Shown: piece after piece, positions 21,542-29,706 of the stretch
Position numbering within the stretch: the stretch's first letter is position 1
Layout of the letters: every line of letters starts with the position of its first letter
DNA from: Actinobacillus porcitonsillarum
GTDB lineage: Bacteria; Pseudomonadota; Gammaproteobacteria; Enterobacterales; Pasteurellaceae
Assembly: GCF_003101015.1 (NCBI RefSeq)
Contig: NZ_CP029206.1
Location: 1,809,001 to 1,873,000 of the forward strand
DNA length: 64,000 nt
Direction of reading: 5' to 3'
Program-made: the position numbers and the translations under genes
The notes under the pieces: generated by a model
What the model saw: only the letters and a program-made list of their open reading frames with translations
The model's database searches: none
Told to the model about the DNA's origin: nothing

Positions 21542-22594
21542 TTACCAGTATACACGCATACCTACACCGATAGCTTTATCTGTTCCTTTACCTACATAGT
21601 TATAGCCTTTTTGAGCTTTTTCATAACCTTTAGTTTGAACGACTTTACCTTCTACGAAAGCAACCACTTGTTTGTGGAATTTGTAATCAACACCAAGTAA
21701 GAAGCCATGAGTTTTTGTTTTAGCAATATCTTTTGCTTTAGAGCGCTCATATAGGTAGTTACCATATACGCTTGAAGTTGGAACCACTTGATATTTGAAA
21801 CCTGGAGATACATAGAATTTATTAAGTTTTGCATCACCAGCTTTCTCATGAGCATAACCGAAATCACCGATTACAGTGAAATCGCCAAAGGCATAGCTTG
21901 CTGACGCTAAATAACCATCTTTACGATGTTTAATTGCAGAATTTGTTTCGTAGTTAGTATGACCATATGCGAAACGAACATCCACATTGCCAGCATTATA
22001 TAATGCACCTACACCGATAGCATTTTTTACTTCTCCAGTATTTGAAGATGCATCATCCTTCTCATTGAAGTTATAGTTTGCGCTTAATTGTAAACCTTCA
22101 ATACCACGATAGTCATAACGCACTACTTGTTTACCAGAAGTTGGGATGTACTGGTCTTTTGGAATTAAACCATATTCGTAATCGTTAGTTTGGCTTAAAT
22201 CATCTGCAATTGTTACTTGACGACCAAATGTAATCTCACCAAATTGTTTGCTACCTAAACCAACATAAGCTCGGTGAGCATATAAATCACCGAATTGATC
22301 ATCTTTATTGTTTTTGTTAAAACGGAACTCAACACGACCTAATGCATAGAAATCTTGACCTAAATCATGTTTCACTTTTACACCGAAACGAGAACCTGCA
22401 TTACGTAATTTTGACTCGCTAGCTTTTGATACTAATGTACCATCTGCTGCTTTAGTTTTCTCGTTTGTTTTTTCCATAATTAAACGTAAAGAACCTTCGA
22501 AATCTACTTTGGTACCTTCAGCGTCTAATACAGTTACCGCGTTTGCTGATGCTGCGAATGCAGCTACTGATAATGCAACTAATGTTTTTTTCAT
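21542..22594 (-). CDS. Outer-membrane porin, OmpP2/OmpC-like trimeric porin
   Basis: 350 aa from the ATG at 22594. A GTG three codons upstream is in frame, but the ribosome site AGGTG is placed for the ATG. The signal peptide MKKTLVALSVAAFAASANA is classic. The mature protein shows alternating beta strands (GSRFGVKVKHDLGQDFYALG, ITFGRQ), an RYDYRGIEG-type motif, and the terminal strand ending in aromatic residues (GVGMRVYW). Such general-diffusion porins are major outer-membrane proteins and surface antigens in Pasteurellaceae. It has its own strong promoter and a 5'-UTR of about 117 nt. Confidence 0.92.
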   Translation of the reverse strand: MKKTLVALSVAAFAASANAVTVLDAEGTKVDFEGSLRLIMEKTNEKTKAADGTLVSKASESKLRNAGSRFGVKVKHDLGQDFYALGRVEFRFNKNNKDDQFGDLYAHRAYVGLGSKQFGEITFGRQVTIADDLSQTNDYEYGLIPKDQYIPTSGKQVVRYDYRGIEGLQLSANYNFNEKDDASSNTGEVKNAIGVGALYNAGNVDVRFAYGHTNYETNSAIKHRKDGYLASASYAFGDFTVIGDFGYAHEKAGDAKLNKFYVSPGFKYQVVPTSSVYGNYLYERSKAKDIAKTKTHGFLLGVDYKFHKQVVAFVEGKVVQTKGYEKAQKGYNYVGKGTDKAIGVGMRVYW

Positions 22595-22717
22595 AATGTT
22601 CACCTATCTATGGAGGTTGATTTTTAGTATTGGTGTTCTTTATTGCTAAAGAACATTTCTTTAAAAAACCGCAAACATTTAGTTCTGTAAACTCGAGTAA
22701 ATGTTTTTTGCGTGGCT

Positions 22718-22746
22718 ATAATGGCAAAAAGGCTATATTCTGTCAA
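22718..22746 (-). promoter_or_regulatory. Sigma-70 promoter of the porin gene
   Basis: On the minus strand: perfect -35 TTGACA (22746-22741), 17-bp spacer, -10 CATTAT (22723-22718). The start near 22711 gives a leader of about 117 nt before the ATG. Confidence 0.8.
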
Positions 22747-22947
22747 TAGTTCCCCCTTTTCTCGCAAAGAGGAGATTTATTATTTAAAATCAATAAGTTA
22801 CATAAAACAATGAAGAAATAAAATAATATTTCAGAAATTTTTAGCGTTATACTCCATAAAAACACACCATCTAACCCATTGAAAAATAAGACTTTATTTA
22901 TGTGCATTTGATTTTAAATAAAGTTCCCTACTTTTTTGTATTTTTTT

Positions 22948-22963
22948 TGTGATATATCTCACA
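22948..22963. promoter_or_regulatory. CRP-type site, perfect half-sites
   Basis: TGTGATATATCTCACA is an exact TGTGA-N6-TCACA match. Its centre lies about 93.5 bp upstream of the predicted priC start and about 245 bp from the porin start. The T at position 3 makes it a standard site, not a competence-type CRP-S (TGCGA) site. Confidence 0.75.
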
Positions 22964-23013
22964 TTTTTAACATTTACTTTATTTTACGCTCACTTTATGA
23001 ACAAATTTTCTGT

Positions 23014-23042
23014 TTGGAAAGCCTCTTTATGCTCGCTATAAT
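23014..23042 (+). promoter_or_regulatory. Sigma-70 promoter of priC
   Basis: TTGGAA (23014-23019), 17-bp spacer, TATAAT (23037-23042); start near 23049, about 23 nt before the ATG. Confidence 0.7.
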
Positions 23043-23071
23043 AGGTAATAAATCTTAATTTATCTCTAAAA

Positions 23072-23590
23072 ATGAAGAATTTTAGCCAACATATCGAACA
23101 ACTTTTAAAAAGCTTTGAACCTTTTTTAACTCGACAAGCGGTTGTATCCGGAGAATATTTTACGAAGGATAAAGCACTTGTTAGCCAATTTGTGGAAGAG
23201 ATCAAACAGTCTGTCCGGTTATTACAACAACAGGATACTCCTGAATATGCTGAGGTTTATGCTGAAAAATTGCTCCGTCAATTTGATGCATTGAACAAAG
23301 CCGTTGCTTTACTCTCTAAAGAAAAGCAAAGAGAAAGTGTTTTTCGATCCGCTTACCATTTTCCTAAAAATGTCCATTCTTTAAGCCCTGAAAAACGCTT
23401 AATTGAATATCGCAAAGCATTACGGGCATTAAATGATAAAATAAGTTGGTTAGTCGAAAAACAACTCAGTGCCTCTCATCATGATGAATATCAACAGCTT
23501 AAATATCAAATTGATGAAACAGAATATCGCAAAATGCGGTGTTTAGCGGCTATTGAAGAGTTGGAAGAATTAACTTCATATAAAAACTAG
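23072..23590 (+). CDS. priC: Primosomal replication protein PriC (N'')
   Basis: 172 aa, all-helical, rich in Gln/Glu/Arg. Length matches the PriC family (about 175 aa). Its C-terminal half follows the PriC pattern: SPEKRLIEYRKALRALNDKI, a Gln-rich helix, then YRKMRCLAAIEELEELT. PriC reloads DnaB at stalled forks through SSB. Identity rests on length and the helical C-terminal pattern and is moderately sure. It is followed 8 bp later by a DUF1919 gene. A USS lies inside it. Confidence 0.72.
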   Translation: MKNFSQHIEQLLKSFEPFLTRQAVVSGEYFTKDKALVSQFVEEIKQSVRLLQQQDTPEYAEVYAEKLLRQFDALNKAVALLSKEKQRESVFRSAYHFPKNVHSLSPEKRLIEYRKALRALNDKISWLVEKQLSASHHDEYQQLKYQIDETEYRKMRCLAAIEELEELTSYKN

Positions 23591-23598
23591 GATTTATT

Positions 23599-24216
23599 AT
23601 GTTTTCAAAAATAAAAAAATTAATTAATCATTTCTATCGCAAACGCATTAACCAACAAAATCAGCAGCGACTAGAAAATCATTCCATGTCTGTTATTTCG
23701 AGCAACTGTAATGGTGCTTTTATTTTGCATGATTTAGGAGAGCAATTCCGTTCGCCTTTTGTGAATCTTTATTTAACACCAAATGATTTTATTCAATATC
23801 TAAAGCATCTCGATCAATATATGCATGAAGAGCTTGTATTTGTCAAAAGCGATAAATCTTACCCTGTGGGTATGTTAAAAGATATTACAATTCATTTTAT
23901 GCACTATCACACTGAAGAAGAAGCTAAAAGCAAATGGTTGGCGCGTAGCCAAAGAATCAATAAAGAAAACCTCTTTATAATGATGACGGATCGAGACGGT
24001 TGTACTTACCAAAATTTGCAAGAATTTGACCGCTTGCCATTTAAGAATAAGGTCGTATTTACTCATAAGCCTTATTCTGAATTTGCTTCTGCATTTTACA
24101 TTACAGGATTTGAACAAGAAAAACAGGTCGGCGATTTATTTGAGTATGTTGGATTAAACGGTAAAAAATTTTACGATCAATTTGATTATGTAAGTTGGTT
24201 TAATCAGATGAAATGA
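23599..24216 (+). CDS. DUF1919 family protein (possible polysaccharide biosynthesis enzyme)
   Basis: 205 aa. The N-terminal motif VISSNCNGAFILHDLG and the following SPFVNLYLTPNDFIQYLKHL are characteristic of DUF1919, a family often found in capsule or exopolysaccharide clusters. The middle holds WLARSQRIN and LFIMMTDRDGCT, and the C-terminus an aromatic VGLNGKKFYDQFDYVSWF. It has no signal peptide and is probably cytoplasmic. It is co-directional with priC with 8 bp between and no polysaccharide genes nearby. The biochemical role is unknown; WcbI- or glycosyltransferase-like activity is speculation. Confidence 0.75.
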   Translation: MFSKIKKLINHFYRKRINQQNQQRLENHSMSVISSNCNGAFILHDLGEQFRSPFVNLYLTPNDFIQYLKHLDQYMHEELVFVKSDKSYPVGMLKDITIHFMHYHTEEEAKSKWLARSQRINKENLFIMMTDRDGCTYQNLQEFDRLPFKNKVVFTHKPYSEFASAFYITGFEQEKQVGDLFEYVGLNGKKFYDQFDYVSWFNQMK

Positions 24217-24253
24217 TAAAAGGGAATTTGATATTATGCAGCGGATATATAAA

Positions 24254-24282
24254 TGTAGGGGCAAATCATATTTGCCCCTACA
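24254..24282. repeat. GTAG-type REP-like hairpin between the DUF1919 and symporter genes
   Basis: A perfect 13-bp inverted repeat (TGTAGGGGCAAAT/ATTTGCCCCTACA) with a 3-base loop. It lies between convergent genes and may act as a bidirectional terminator. Its outer GTAGGG is shared with repeats at 25955 and 27512. Confidence 0.7.
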
Positions 24283-24290
24283 AACAATTC

Positions 24291-25736
24291 TTACTTCTCG
24301 GATTTCCAAATAAGAGGATCAACGCCTTTATGAATAAGGTCTTGATGTTCTTCAATTCTGAAAACCGGTTCTTGATTTGCTTTGATTTGACGTAGATAGT
24401 CCTTCAAAATACGCCAAACAAGTGGAGAAAGAATCAAAATAGCAATCAGATTAATCACCGCCATAGATGCCATGACCGTATCGGCGAATGCCCATACAAT
24501 ACCACCATCTCGCACTGCACCAAAGTAAACAAAGAATAAAACGACTGCACGGAATCCCCAAACAAACCACGCTTTATTTTTGATATAACGGATATTCGTT
24601 TCTGCATAAGCATAGTTACCAATAATTGAGGTGTAGCAGAATAATAATAAGATAAAGGCTAAGAAATGTAAGCCAAATTCGCCTAAATGATACTGTAATG
24701 CCACTTGAGTTAATTCAACCCCTTTTAAGGTTTCATTGCCATAGTTATCTGACATTAAAATAATGACTGCCGTGCAGGTACAAACGACTATCGTATCAAC
24801 AAATACACCTAGCATTTGAATTAAACCTTGGCTTGCTGGGTGTTTTGCGTCTGATGTTGCTGCAGAGTTAGGCGCTGAACCCATACCAGCTTCATTAGAG
24901 AATAAGCCCCGTTTAATCCCCATTAACATGGTTTTAGAAACTAATGTTCCAAACATGCCCCCTGCTGCGGCAGAAAAATCAAAGGCGCTATCAATAATTG
25001 TAGCTAAAATCGACGGCACACGCTCAATGTTCATGCCTAAAATAATGACGGCAATAATTAAATAGAACAATGCCATGGTTGGAACAACTTTCGCCGAAAC
25101 TTGCCCGATGCGTTTTACCCCACCGGAAATAATCACGGCAGTTAAAATAACAAGAATAATGCCTACATATTCCGCATTCCATTCCCATGCTTTACTTGTT
25201 GCTGCCACGATTGAGTTTGACTGTACGGCATTGAATGCAAAACCAAAAGTAAAAATCAGCGTTACTGCAAATGCAATAGCTAAAGGCTTACATTTTAAAC
25301 CTCGTGTGATGTAATATGCCGGACCACCTCGAAACATGCCGTTTGGGTCTCTTGTTTTATATAATTGTGCTAATGAAGATTCTGCAAATGCAGAACTCAT
25401 CCCCATTAATGCGGTAATCCACATCCAAAATACTGCGCCAGGTCCACCAAGTGCAATGGCTGTGGCTACCCCACCGATATTACCTACACCTACACGGCTC
25501 GCCAAACCTGTTGTAAATGCTTGGAAAGGCGTTAAAGAGCTACCTTCTGCAGCTCGTCCACCCCACATTTCACGCAAACTTTGAGGTAATAGGCGAAGTT
25601 GCACTAACCCTGTTGTAATCGTGAAAAATAAACCTGTACCAAGAAGTAGCAAGATGGTAATGTCCCAAAGTGGTCCATCAATCGTATTGACCACCCACGT
25701 AAGCAGGGCTTCAAAGCCCGAAACAATTGAATCCAT
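24291..25736 (-). CDS. Alanine/glycine:cation symporter family transporter (AGCS)
   Basis: 481 aa with about 11 membrane helices. It carries AGCS-family motifs: TRVGVGNIGGVATAIALGGPGAVFWMW-type glycine-rich segment near 70-95 (here SRVGVGNIGG), GMFRGGPAYYI near 135, and GLFSNEAGMGSAPN near 290. Relatives (AlsT, DagA, YaaJ) import alanine or glycine with Na+ or H+. It is monocistronic, with a terminator of the upstream lpd gene about 120 bp before its start. Confidence 0.9.
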   Translation of the reverse strand: MDSIVSGFEALLTWVVNTIDGPLWDITILLLLGTGLFFTITTGLVQLRLLPQSLREMWGGRAAEGSSLTPFQAFTTGLASRVGVGNIGGVATAIALGGPGAVFWMWITALMGMSSAFAESSLAQLYKTRDPNGMFRGGPAYYITRGLKCKPLAIAFAVTLIFTFGFAFNAVQSNSIVAATSKAWEWNAEYVGIILVILTAVIISGGVKRIGQVSAKVVPTMALFYLIIAVIILGMNIERVPSILATIIDSAFDFSAAAGGMFGTLVSKTMLMGIKRGLFSNEAGMGSAPNSAATSDAKHPASQGLIQMLGVFVDTIVVCTCTAVIILMSDNYGNETLKGVELTQVALQYHLGEFGLHFLAFILLLFCYTSIIGNYAYAETNIRYIKNKAWFVWGFRAVVLFFVYFGAVRDGGIVWAFADTVMASMAVINLIAILILSPLVWRILKDYLRQIKANQEPVFRIEEHQDLIHKGVDPLIWKSEK

Positions 25737-25859
25737 ATAAGACCTCTGTTAATAACTAAAATTGACAACTTTCTGCATTGTAACTATTTTTTTACTTTTG
25801 AAAACTTTTTTTAATGCTTTTTATAACAAAAAGTATCTTTTAAAATCTTTTAGCAAGAA

Positions 25860-25891
25860 AAAAGCGACTTTCTGATGAGAAAGCCGCTTTT
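25860..25891 (-). terminator. Terminator downstream of the aceEF-lpd operon
   Basis: A 13-bp stem (AAAAGCGGCTTTC/GAAAGTCGCTTTT, one G-T pair) with a 6-base loop and T-run on the minus strand. It is the first strong terminator after lpd. Confidence 0.85.
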
Positions 25892-25954
25892 GTTATAAAA
25901 CTAAATAATAGATCATAAATTTGTTGCAGGGTGCTCAAATTTTCAGAAGGCTTG

Positions 25955-26026
25955 CGTAGGGGCGGGGTTTATCCCCGCCCCAGAAACATTTATATACTAA
26001 GGGAGGGGATAAACCCCACCCCTACG
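25955..26026. repeat. Long inverted REP/BIME-like element after lpd
   Basis: 22-bp arms at 25955-25976 and 26005-26026 match at 21 of 22 positions. Each arm starts with a CGTAGGGG block, and the left arm contains its own GGGGCGGGG...CCCCGCCCC fold. It is 46 bp from the lpd stop, between that stop and the terminator. Confidence 0.75.
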
Positions 26027-26071
26027 AAAGAAATTAAATGTTTATGCAATTCTTACATAAGAAAAATTAAA

Positions 26072-27496
26072 TTAGCGTTTTTTCGCTTTAGCATTTGGAA
26101 GGTCAGTAATTGAACCTTCAAATACTTCCGCTGCTAAGCCAACTGATTCGTGTAAAGTTGGGTGAGCGTGGATTGTTAATGCGATATCTTCTGCATCACA
26201 ACCCATTTCGATTGCAAGACCGATTTCGCCTAATAATTCACCACCATTCGTACCCACAATCGCACCACCAAGTAAACGATGCGTATCTTTATCAAAGATT
26301 AACTTCGTCATACCTTCTGAACATTCAGATGCAATCGCACGACCTGAAGCAGCCCAAGGGAATTTAGCCACTTCGTAGTTTAAGCCTTCTTGTTTACACT
26401 CTTTCTCTGTTTTACCTACCCAAGCAACTTCCGGCTCAGTGTAAGCAATTGAAGGGATTACTTTTGGATCAAAGTAGTGTTTTTGTCCTGCAATCACTTC
26501 TGCAGCAACGTGTCCTTCGTGAACACCTTTGTGTGCTAACATTGGCTGACCAACGATATCACCGATAGCAAAGATGTGAGGTACGTTTGTACGCATTTGT
26601 TTGTCAACTGCGATGAAACCACGATCATCAACGTTTACGCCTGCTTTACCTGCATCAATCAATTTACCGTTTGGTACACGACCGATAGCAACAAGTACAG
26701 CATCATAACGTTTAGTATCGTTACATGCTTTACCTTCCATAGAAACATAGATACCATCATCTTTTGCTTCTACTGCAGTTACTTTCGTTTCAAGCATTAA
26801 CTTAAATTTCTTCTCGATCTGTTTGGTATAGATTGCAACCACATCTTTATCTGCAGCAGGGATTACTTGGTCAAACATCTCAACCACTTCAATTTCTGCG
26901 CCTAATGCGTGGTAAACTGTACCCATCTCTAAACCGATAATACCACCACCCATGATAAGGAGTTTTTTCGGTACTTCTTTTAATTTAAGCGCATCTGTTG
27001 AATCCCAAATACGTGGATCTTCGTGTGGGATAAATGGTAATTGAATTGGGCGAGAACCTGCTGCGATAATCGCATTATCAAATTTAATGGTGGTTGGGTT
27101 ACCATCACGATCACGAGCAACTAAAGTATTTGGATCAGTAAATGCGGCTAAGCCTTCTACAACCGTTACTTTACGTGCTTTTGCCATACCCGCTAGACCG
27201 CCGGTTAATTTAGCTACTACTGCATCTTTACCCGCACGAACTTTATCTAAATCAATTGTTGGTTCAGTAAAGAAGATACCATTTTTCTCAGCGTGTTTCG
27301 CTTCTTCGATCACTTTTGCTACGTGTAATAACGCTTTAGATGGGATACAACCTACGTTTAAGCAAACCCCACCTAATGTTGAATAACGTTCAACTAATAC
27401 GGTCTCTAAACCTAAATCCGCACAACGGAATGCCGCTGAATAACCTGCAGGACCAGCACCAAGTACAACCACTTGGGTTTTGATTTCTTTGCTCAT
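26072..27496 (-). CDS. lpdA: Dihydrolipoyl dehydrogenase (E3)
   Basis: 474 aa flavoprotein. The FAD-binding motif VVLGAGPAGYSAA is at the N-terminus, the redox disulfide in GGVCLNVGCIPSKALLH near residue 45, the NAD-binding GGGIIGLEMG near 185, and the C-terminal dimer motif AHPTLHES. It reoxidises lipoyl groups of the pyruvate (and other 2-oxoacid) dehydrogenase complexes. Third gene of aceE-aceF-lpd, separated from aceF by a 116-bp gap that carries a REP-like hairpin pair and a USS pair. Confidence 0.98.
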   Translation of the reverse strand: MSKEIKTQVVVLGAGPAGYSAAFRCADLGLETVLVERYSTLGGVCLNVGCIPSKALLHVAKVIEEAKHAEKNGIFFTEPTIDLDKVRAGKDAVVAKLTGGLAGMAKARKVTVVEGLAAFTDPNTLVARDRDGNPTTIKFDNAIIAAGSRPIQLPFIPHEDPRIWDSTDALKLKEVPKKLLIMGGGIIGLEMGTVYHALGAEIEVVEMFDQVIPAADKDVVAIYTKQIEKKFKLMLETKVTAVEAKDDGIYVSMEGKACNDTKRYDAVLVAIGRVPNGKLIDAGKAGVNVDDRGFIAVDKQMRTNVPHIFAIGDIVGQPMLAHKGVHEGHVAAEVIAGQKHYFDPKVIPSIAYTEPEVAWVGKTEKECKQEGLNYEVAKFPWAASGRAIASECSEGMTKLIFDKDTHRLLGGAIVGTNGGELLGEIGLAIEMGCDAEDIALTIHAHPTLHESVGLAAEVFEGSITDLPNAKAKKR

Positions 27497-27510
27497 AAAT
27501 TTTTCCTCTT

Positions 27511-27562
27511 ATGTAGGGACACACTGCGTGTGTCCACGGACGCAAGCATTGCGTCCCTACAA
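27511..27562. repeat. Paired GTAG-type REP hairpins in the aceF-lpd gap
   Basis: Outer arms TGTAGGGAC (27512-27520) and GTCCCTACA (27553-27561) enclose two hairpins, GGACACA/TGTGTCC (27517-27535) and GGACGCA/TGCGTCC (27538-27556). This is a BIME-like structure inside the pdh operon. Confidence 0.78.
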
Positions 27563-27605
27563 CAAGCGGTCTTTTTTGCATTATATTTTGCAAATCTGAC
27601 CGCTT
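27563..27605. repeat. Inverted uptake signal pair in the aceF-lpd gap
   Basis: AAGCGGTC and GACCGCTT cores face each other across 27 bases, immediately beside the REP pair and 8 bp from the aceF stop. Confidence 0.6.
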
Positions 27606-27612
27606 ACATCAA

Positions 27613-29505
27613 TTACATTACTAAACGACGAATATCCGCAAGAACACCGTTGATATAGCTTAAGAAACGTGCACCATCAGCACCATCGATCACGCGGTGG
27701 TCGAAAGATAATGATAATGGAAGCATTAAGCGTGGCTCAAACTCTTTACCGTTCCATTGTGGCATCATTTCTGATTTAGAAACACCTAAAATTGCCACTT
27801 CTGGTGCATTCACAATTGGTGTGAAGTGAGTTGTACCGATACCGCCTAAGCTTGAAATCGTGAAACAGCCACCTTGCATATCAGAACCTGACAGTTTGCC
27901 ATCACGTGCTTTTTTCGATACTTCCATTAATTCACGAGAAAGTTCAACGATGCCTTTTTTGTTCACATTTTTGAATACCGGAACAACTAAGCCATTCGGT
28001 GTATCAACTGCAACACCGATGTTGATATATTTCTTGATCGTTAATTTTTGACCATCTTCAGAAATTGAACTGTTGAAACGTGGGTATGCTTCTAACGCTT
28101 TCGCAACCGCTTTCATGATGAATACCACTGGTGTGATCTTCACATCTGATTTTTGTTTTTCAGCTAATTTGTTTTGTTCTTTACGGAACGCTTCTAAATC
28201 GGTAATGTCAGTGCGATCGAAGTGTGTCACGTGTGGAATCATTACCCAGTTACGGTGTAAGTTTGCACCAGAGATCTTATTGATACGGCTTAATTCAACT
28301 TCTTCAACTTCACCAAATTTGCTGAAGTCCACTTTCGGCCATGGTAATAAACCTAAACCTGCGCCATTTGCGACACCTGTGCCTGCCGGTGCTTTGCCTG
28401 CTTTCACATCTTCAAATAATTGAACTGCAGTTTTCACGTAAGCTTGGATATCTTCTTTAACGATACGACCTTTACGACCTGTACCTTTCACTTTATCTAA
28501 GTTTACGCCGAATTCACGTGCTAAACGGCGAATCACCGGTGTTGCGTGAGCATATGCCGCTGAAGCAACAACTTGTTCTTGGCTTAAACCTGAAACATTA
28601 CCACTTTGTGCCGGTGCTGCTGGTGCAGTCGGTGCTGGCGCTGCTGCTTGAGCAACTGGAGCCGGAGCGGCTGCCGGTGCTGCACCTGCGACTTCAAAAC
28701 GCATAATGAGTGAACCGGTTTTCACTTTATCGCCAGAATTCACTAAAATTTCTTTTACTACGCCTGCAAATGGTGCCGGTACTTCCATTGATGCTTTGTC
28801 GCCTTCAACGGTAATTAAAGATTGCTCTTCTGAAACCGTATCGCCCACTTTTACCATGATTTCGGTTACGTTTACTTCATCGCCACCGATATCCGGTACA
28901 TTAACATCTTTAACCGCTGCCACTGCCGGTGCTGCTGGAGCAACTTCCGCAACTGGTGCTGCTGCCGCAGGTGCTGCAGATGCGGTTTCAAATTTCATAA
29001 TCAATTTACCTGTTGATACTTTATCGCCAACATTGATTAAAATTTCTTTTACAACACCTGCAACCGGAGCCGGAACTTCCATAGAAGCTTTATCGCCTTC
29101 TACGTTGATGATAGATTGATCAACTTCAACTGCATCGCCCACTTTTACCATGATTTCAGTGACGTTTACTTCATCTGAACCAATATCCGGTACGTTTACT
29201 TCAACGATCGCTGATGCTGTTGCAACCGGTGCCGGTGCTGCTTGAGCCGGTGCTTCTGCCACTGGTGCTGAACCTGCTGCTTCTAAAACAAGCATTGGCG
29301 AACCTGTTGTGACTTTATCTCCTACTTTAACAAGTACTTCTTTTACAACACCTGCTTCTGGCGCTGGCACTTCCATAGAAGCTTTATCGCCTTCTACGTT
29401 GATAATAGATTGGTCGATAGAAATGGTATCGCCCACTTTGACCATTACTTCTGTTACGCTTACTTCATCTGAACCGATGTCTGGTACATTAATTTGTTTT
29501 GACAT
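27613..29505 (-). CDS. aceF: Dihydrolipoyl acetyltransferase (E2 of pyruvate dehydrogenase), three lipoyl domains
   Basis: 630 aa. Three lipoyl domains start near residues 4, 100 and 200, each with the lipoylated Lys in [12 protein letters not shown]. They are joined by Ala/Pro-rich hinges. An E1/E3-binding domain follows ([16 protein letters not shown], about 320-355). The catalytic acetyltransferase core ends with the active site [15 protein letters not shown]. It transfers acetyl groups to CoA in the cytosolic complex. The three lipoyl modules form a roughly 300-bp tandem DNA repeat at about 28.6-29.5 kb, prone to recombination. Confidence 0.98.
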   Translation of the reverse strand: MSKQINVPDIGSDEVSVTEVMVKVGDTISIDQSIINVEGDKASMEVPAPEAGVVKEVLVKVGDKVTTGSPMLVLEAAGSAPVAEAPAQAAPAPVATASAIVEVNVPDIGSDEVNVTEIMVKVGDAVEVDQSIINVEGDKASMEVPAPVAGVVKEILINVGDKVSTGKLIMKFETASAAPAAAAPVAEVAPAAPAVAAVKDVNVPDIGGDEVNVTEIMVKVGDTVSEEQSLITVEGDKASMEVPAPFAGVVKEILVNSGDKVKTGSLIMRFEVAGAAPAAAPAPVAQAAAPAPTAPAAPAQSGNVSGLSQEQVVASAAYAHATPVIRRLAREFGVNLDKVKGTGRKGRIVKEDIQAYVKTAVQLFEDVKAGKAPAGTGVANGAGLGLLPWPKVDFSKFGEVEEVELSRINKISGANLHRNWVMIPHVTHFDRTDITDLEAFRKEQNKLAEKQKSDVKITPVVFIMKAVAKALEAYPRFNSSISEDGQKLTIKKYINIGVAVDTPNGLVVPVFKNVNKKGIVELSRELMEVSKKARDGKLSGSDMQGGCFTISSLGGIGTTHFTPIVNAPEVAILGVSKSEMMPQWNGKEFEPRLMLPLSLSFDHRVIDGADGARFLSYINGVLADIRRLVM

Positions 29506-29526
29506 TTTGGTAATCCTTCATTTAAT

Positions 29527-29702
29527 AAACCACCCTCGCCCCTTGTGGGAGAGGGACAGAAAAATTGCGTAAAGCAATTTTTCAGGGAGAGGGGAAAGCG
29601 GTCTCATTTTTACAAATTTTGCAAATACCACACCCTCTCTCTGCGATCCACTTCTGAACGAAGCGTGTCGCTGTCTCTCCCCCATAAAGGGGGAGAGTGT
29701 TA
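29527..29702. repeat. Mosaic hairpin element in the aceE-aceF gap
   Basis: The 201-bp gap is filled by hairpins: CCCTCGCCCC/GGGAGAGGG near 29531-29553, a perfect GAAAAATTGC/GCAATTTTTC hairpin near 29558-29582, and CTCTCCCCC/GGGGGAGAG near 29675-29698. A USS core AAAGCGGTC lies between the halves. It looks like two copies of one intergenic repeat family in inverted arrangement, inside a transcribed operon. Confidence 0.65.
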
Positions 29703-29706
29703 ATAA

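Larger units (their letters stand above)
22595..23071. other. 477-bp intergenic region between porin and priC
   Basis: Very AT-rich, with no coding potential on either strand. It holds the porin leader and promoter on the left, a perfect CRP-type palindrome at 22948-22963, and a sigma-70 promoter for priC on the right. The stretch 22760-22940 shows nothing else I can assign. Confidence 0.7.

Noticed and set aside
22948..22963. Competence-type (Sxy-dependent) CRP-S site
   Set aside because: Half-sites are TGTGA/TCACA, not the TGCGA form that defines CRP-S sites.
28706..29119. 137-codon plus-strand frame inside aceF
   Set aside because: Antisense shadow of the repeated lipoyl domains; its internal repeats mirror those of aceF.
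24254..29702. Complete insertion sequence around the pdh operon
   Set aside because: Only short hairpin elements are present, with no transposase frame or target duplications.
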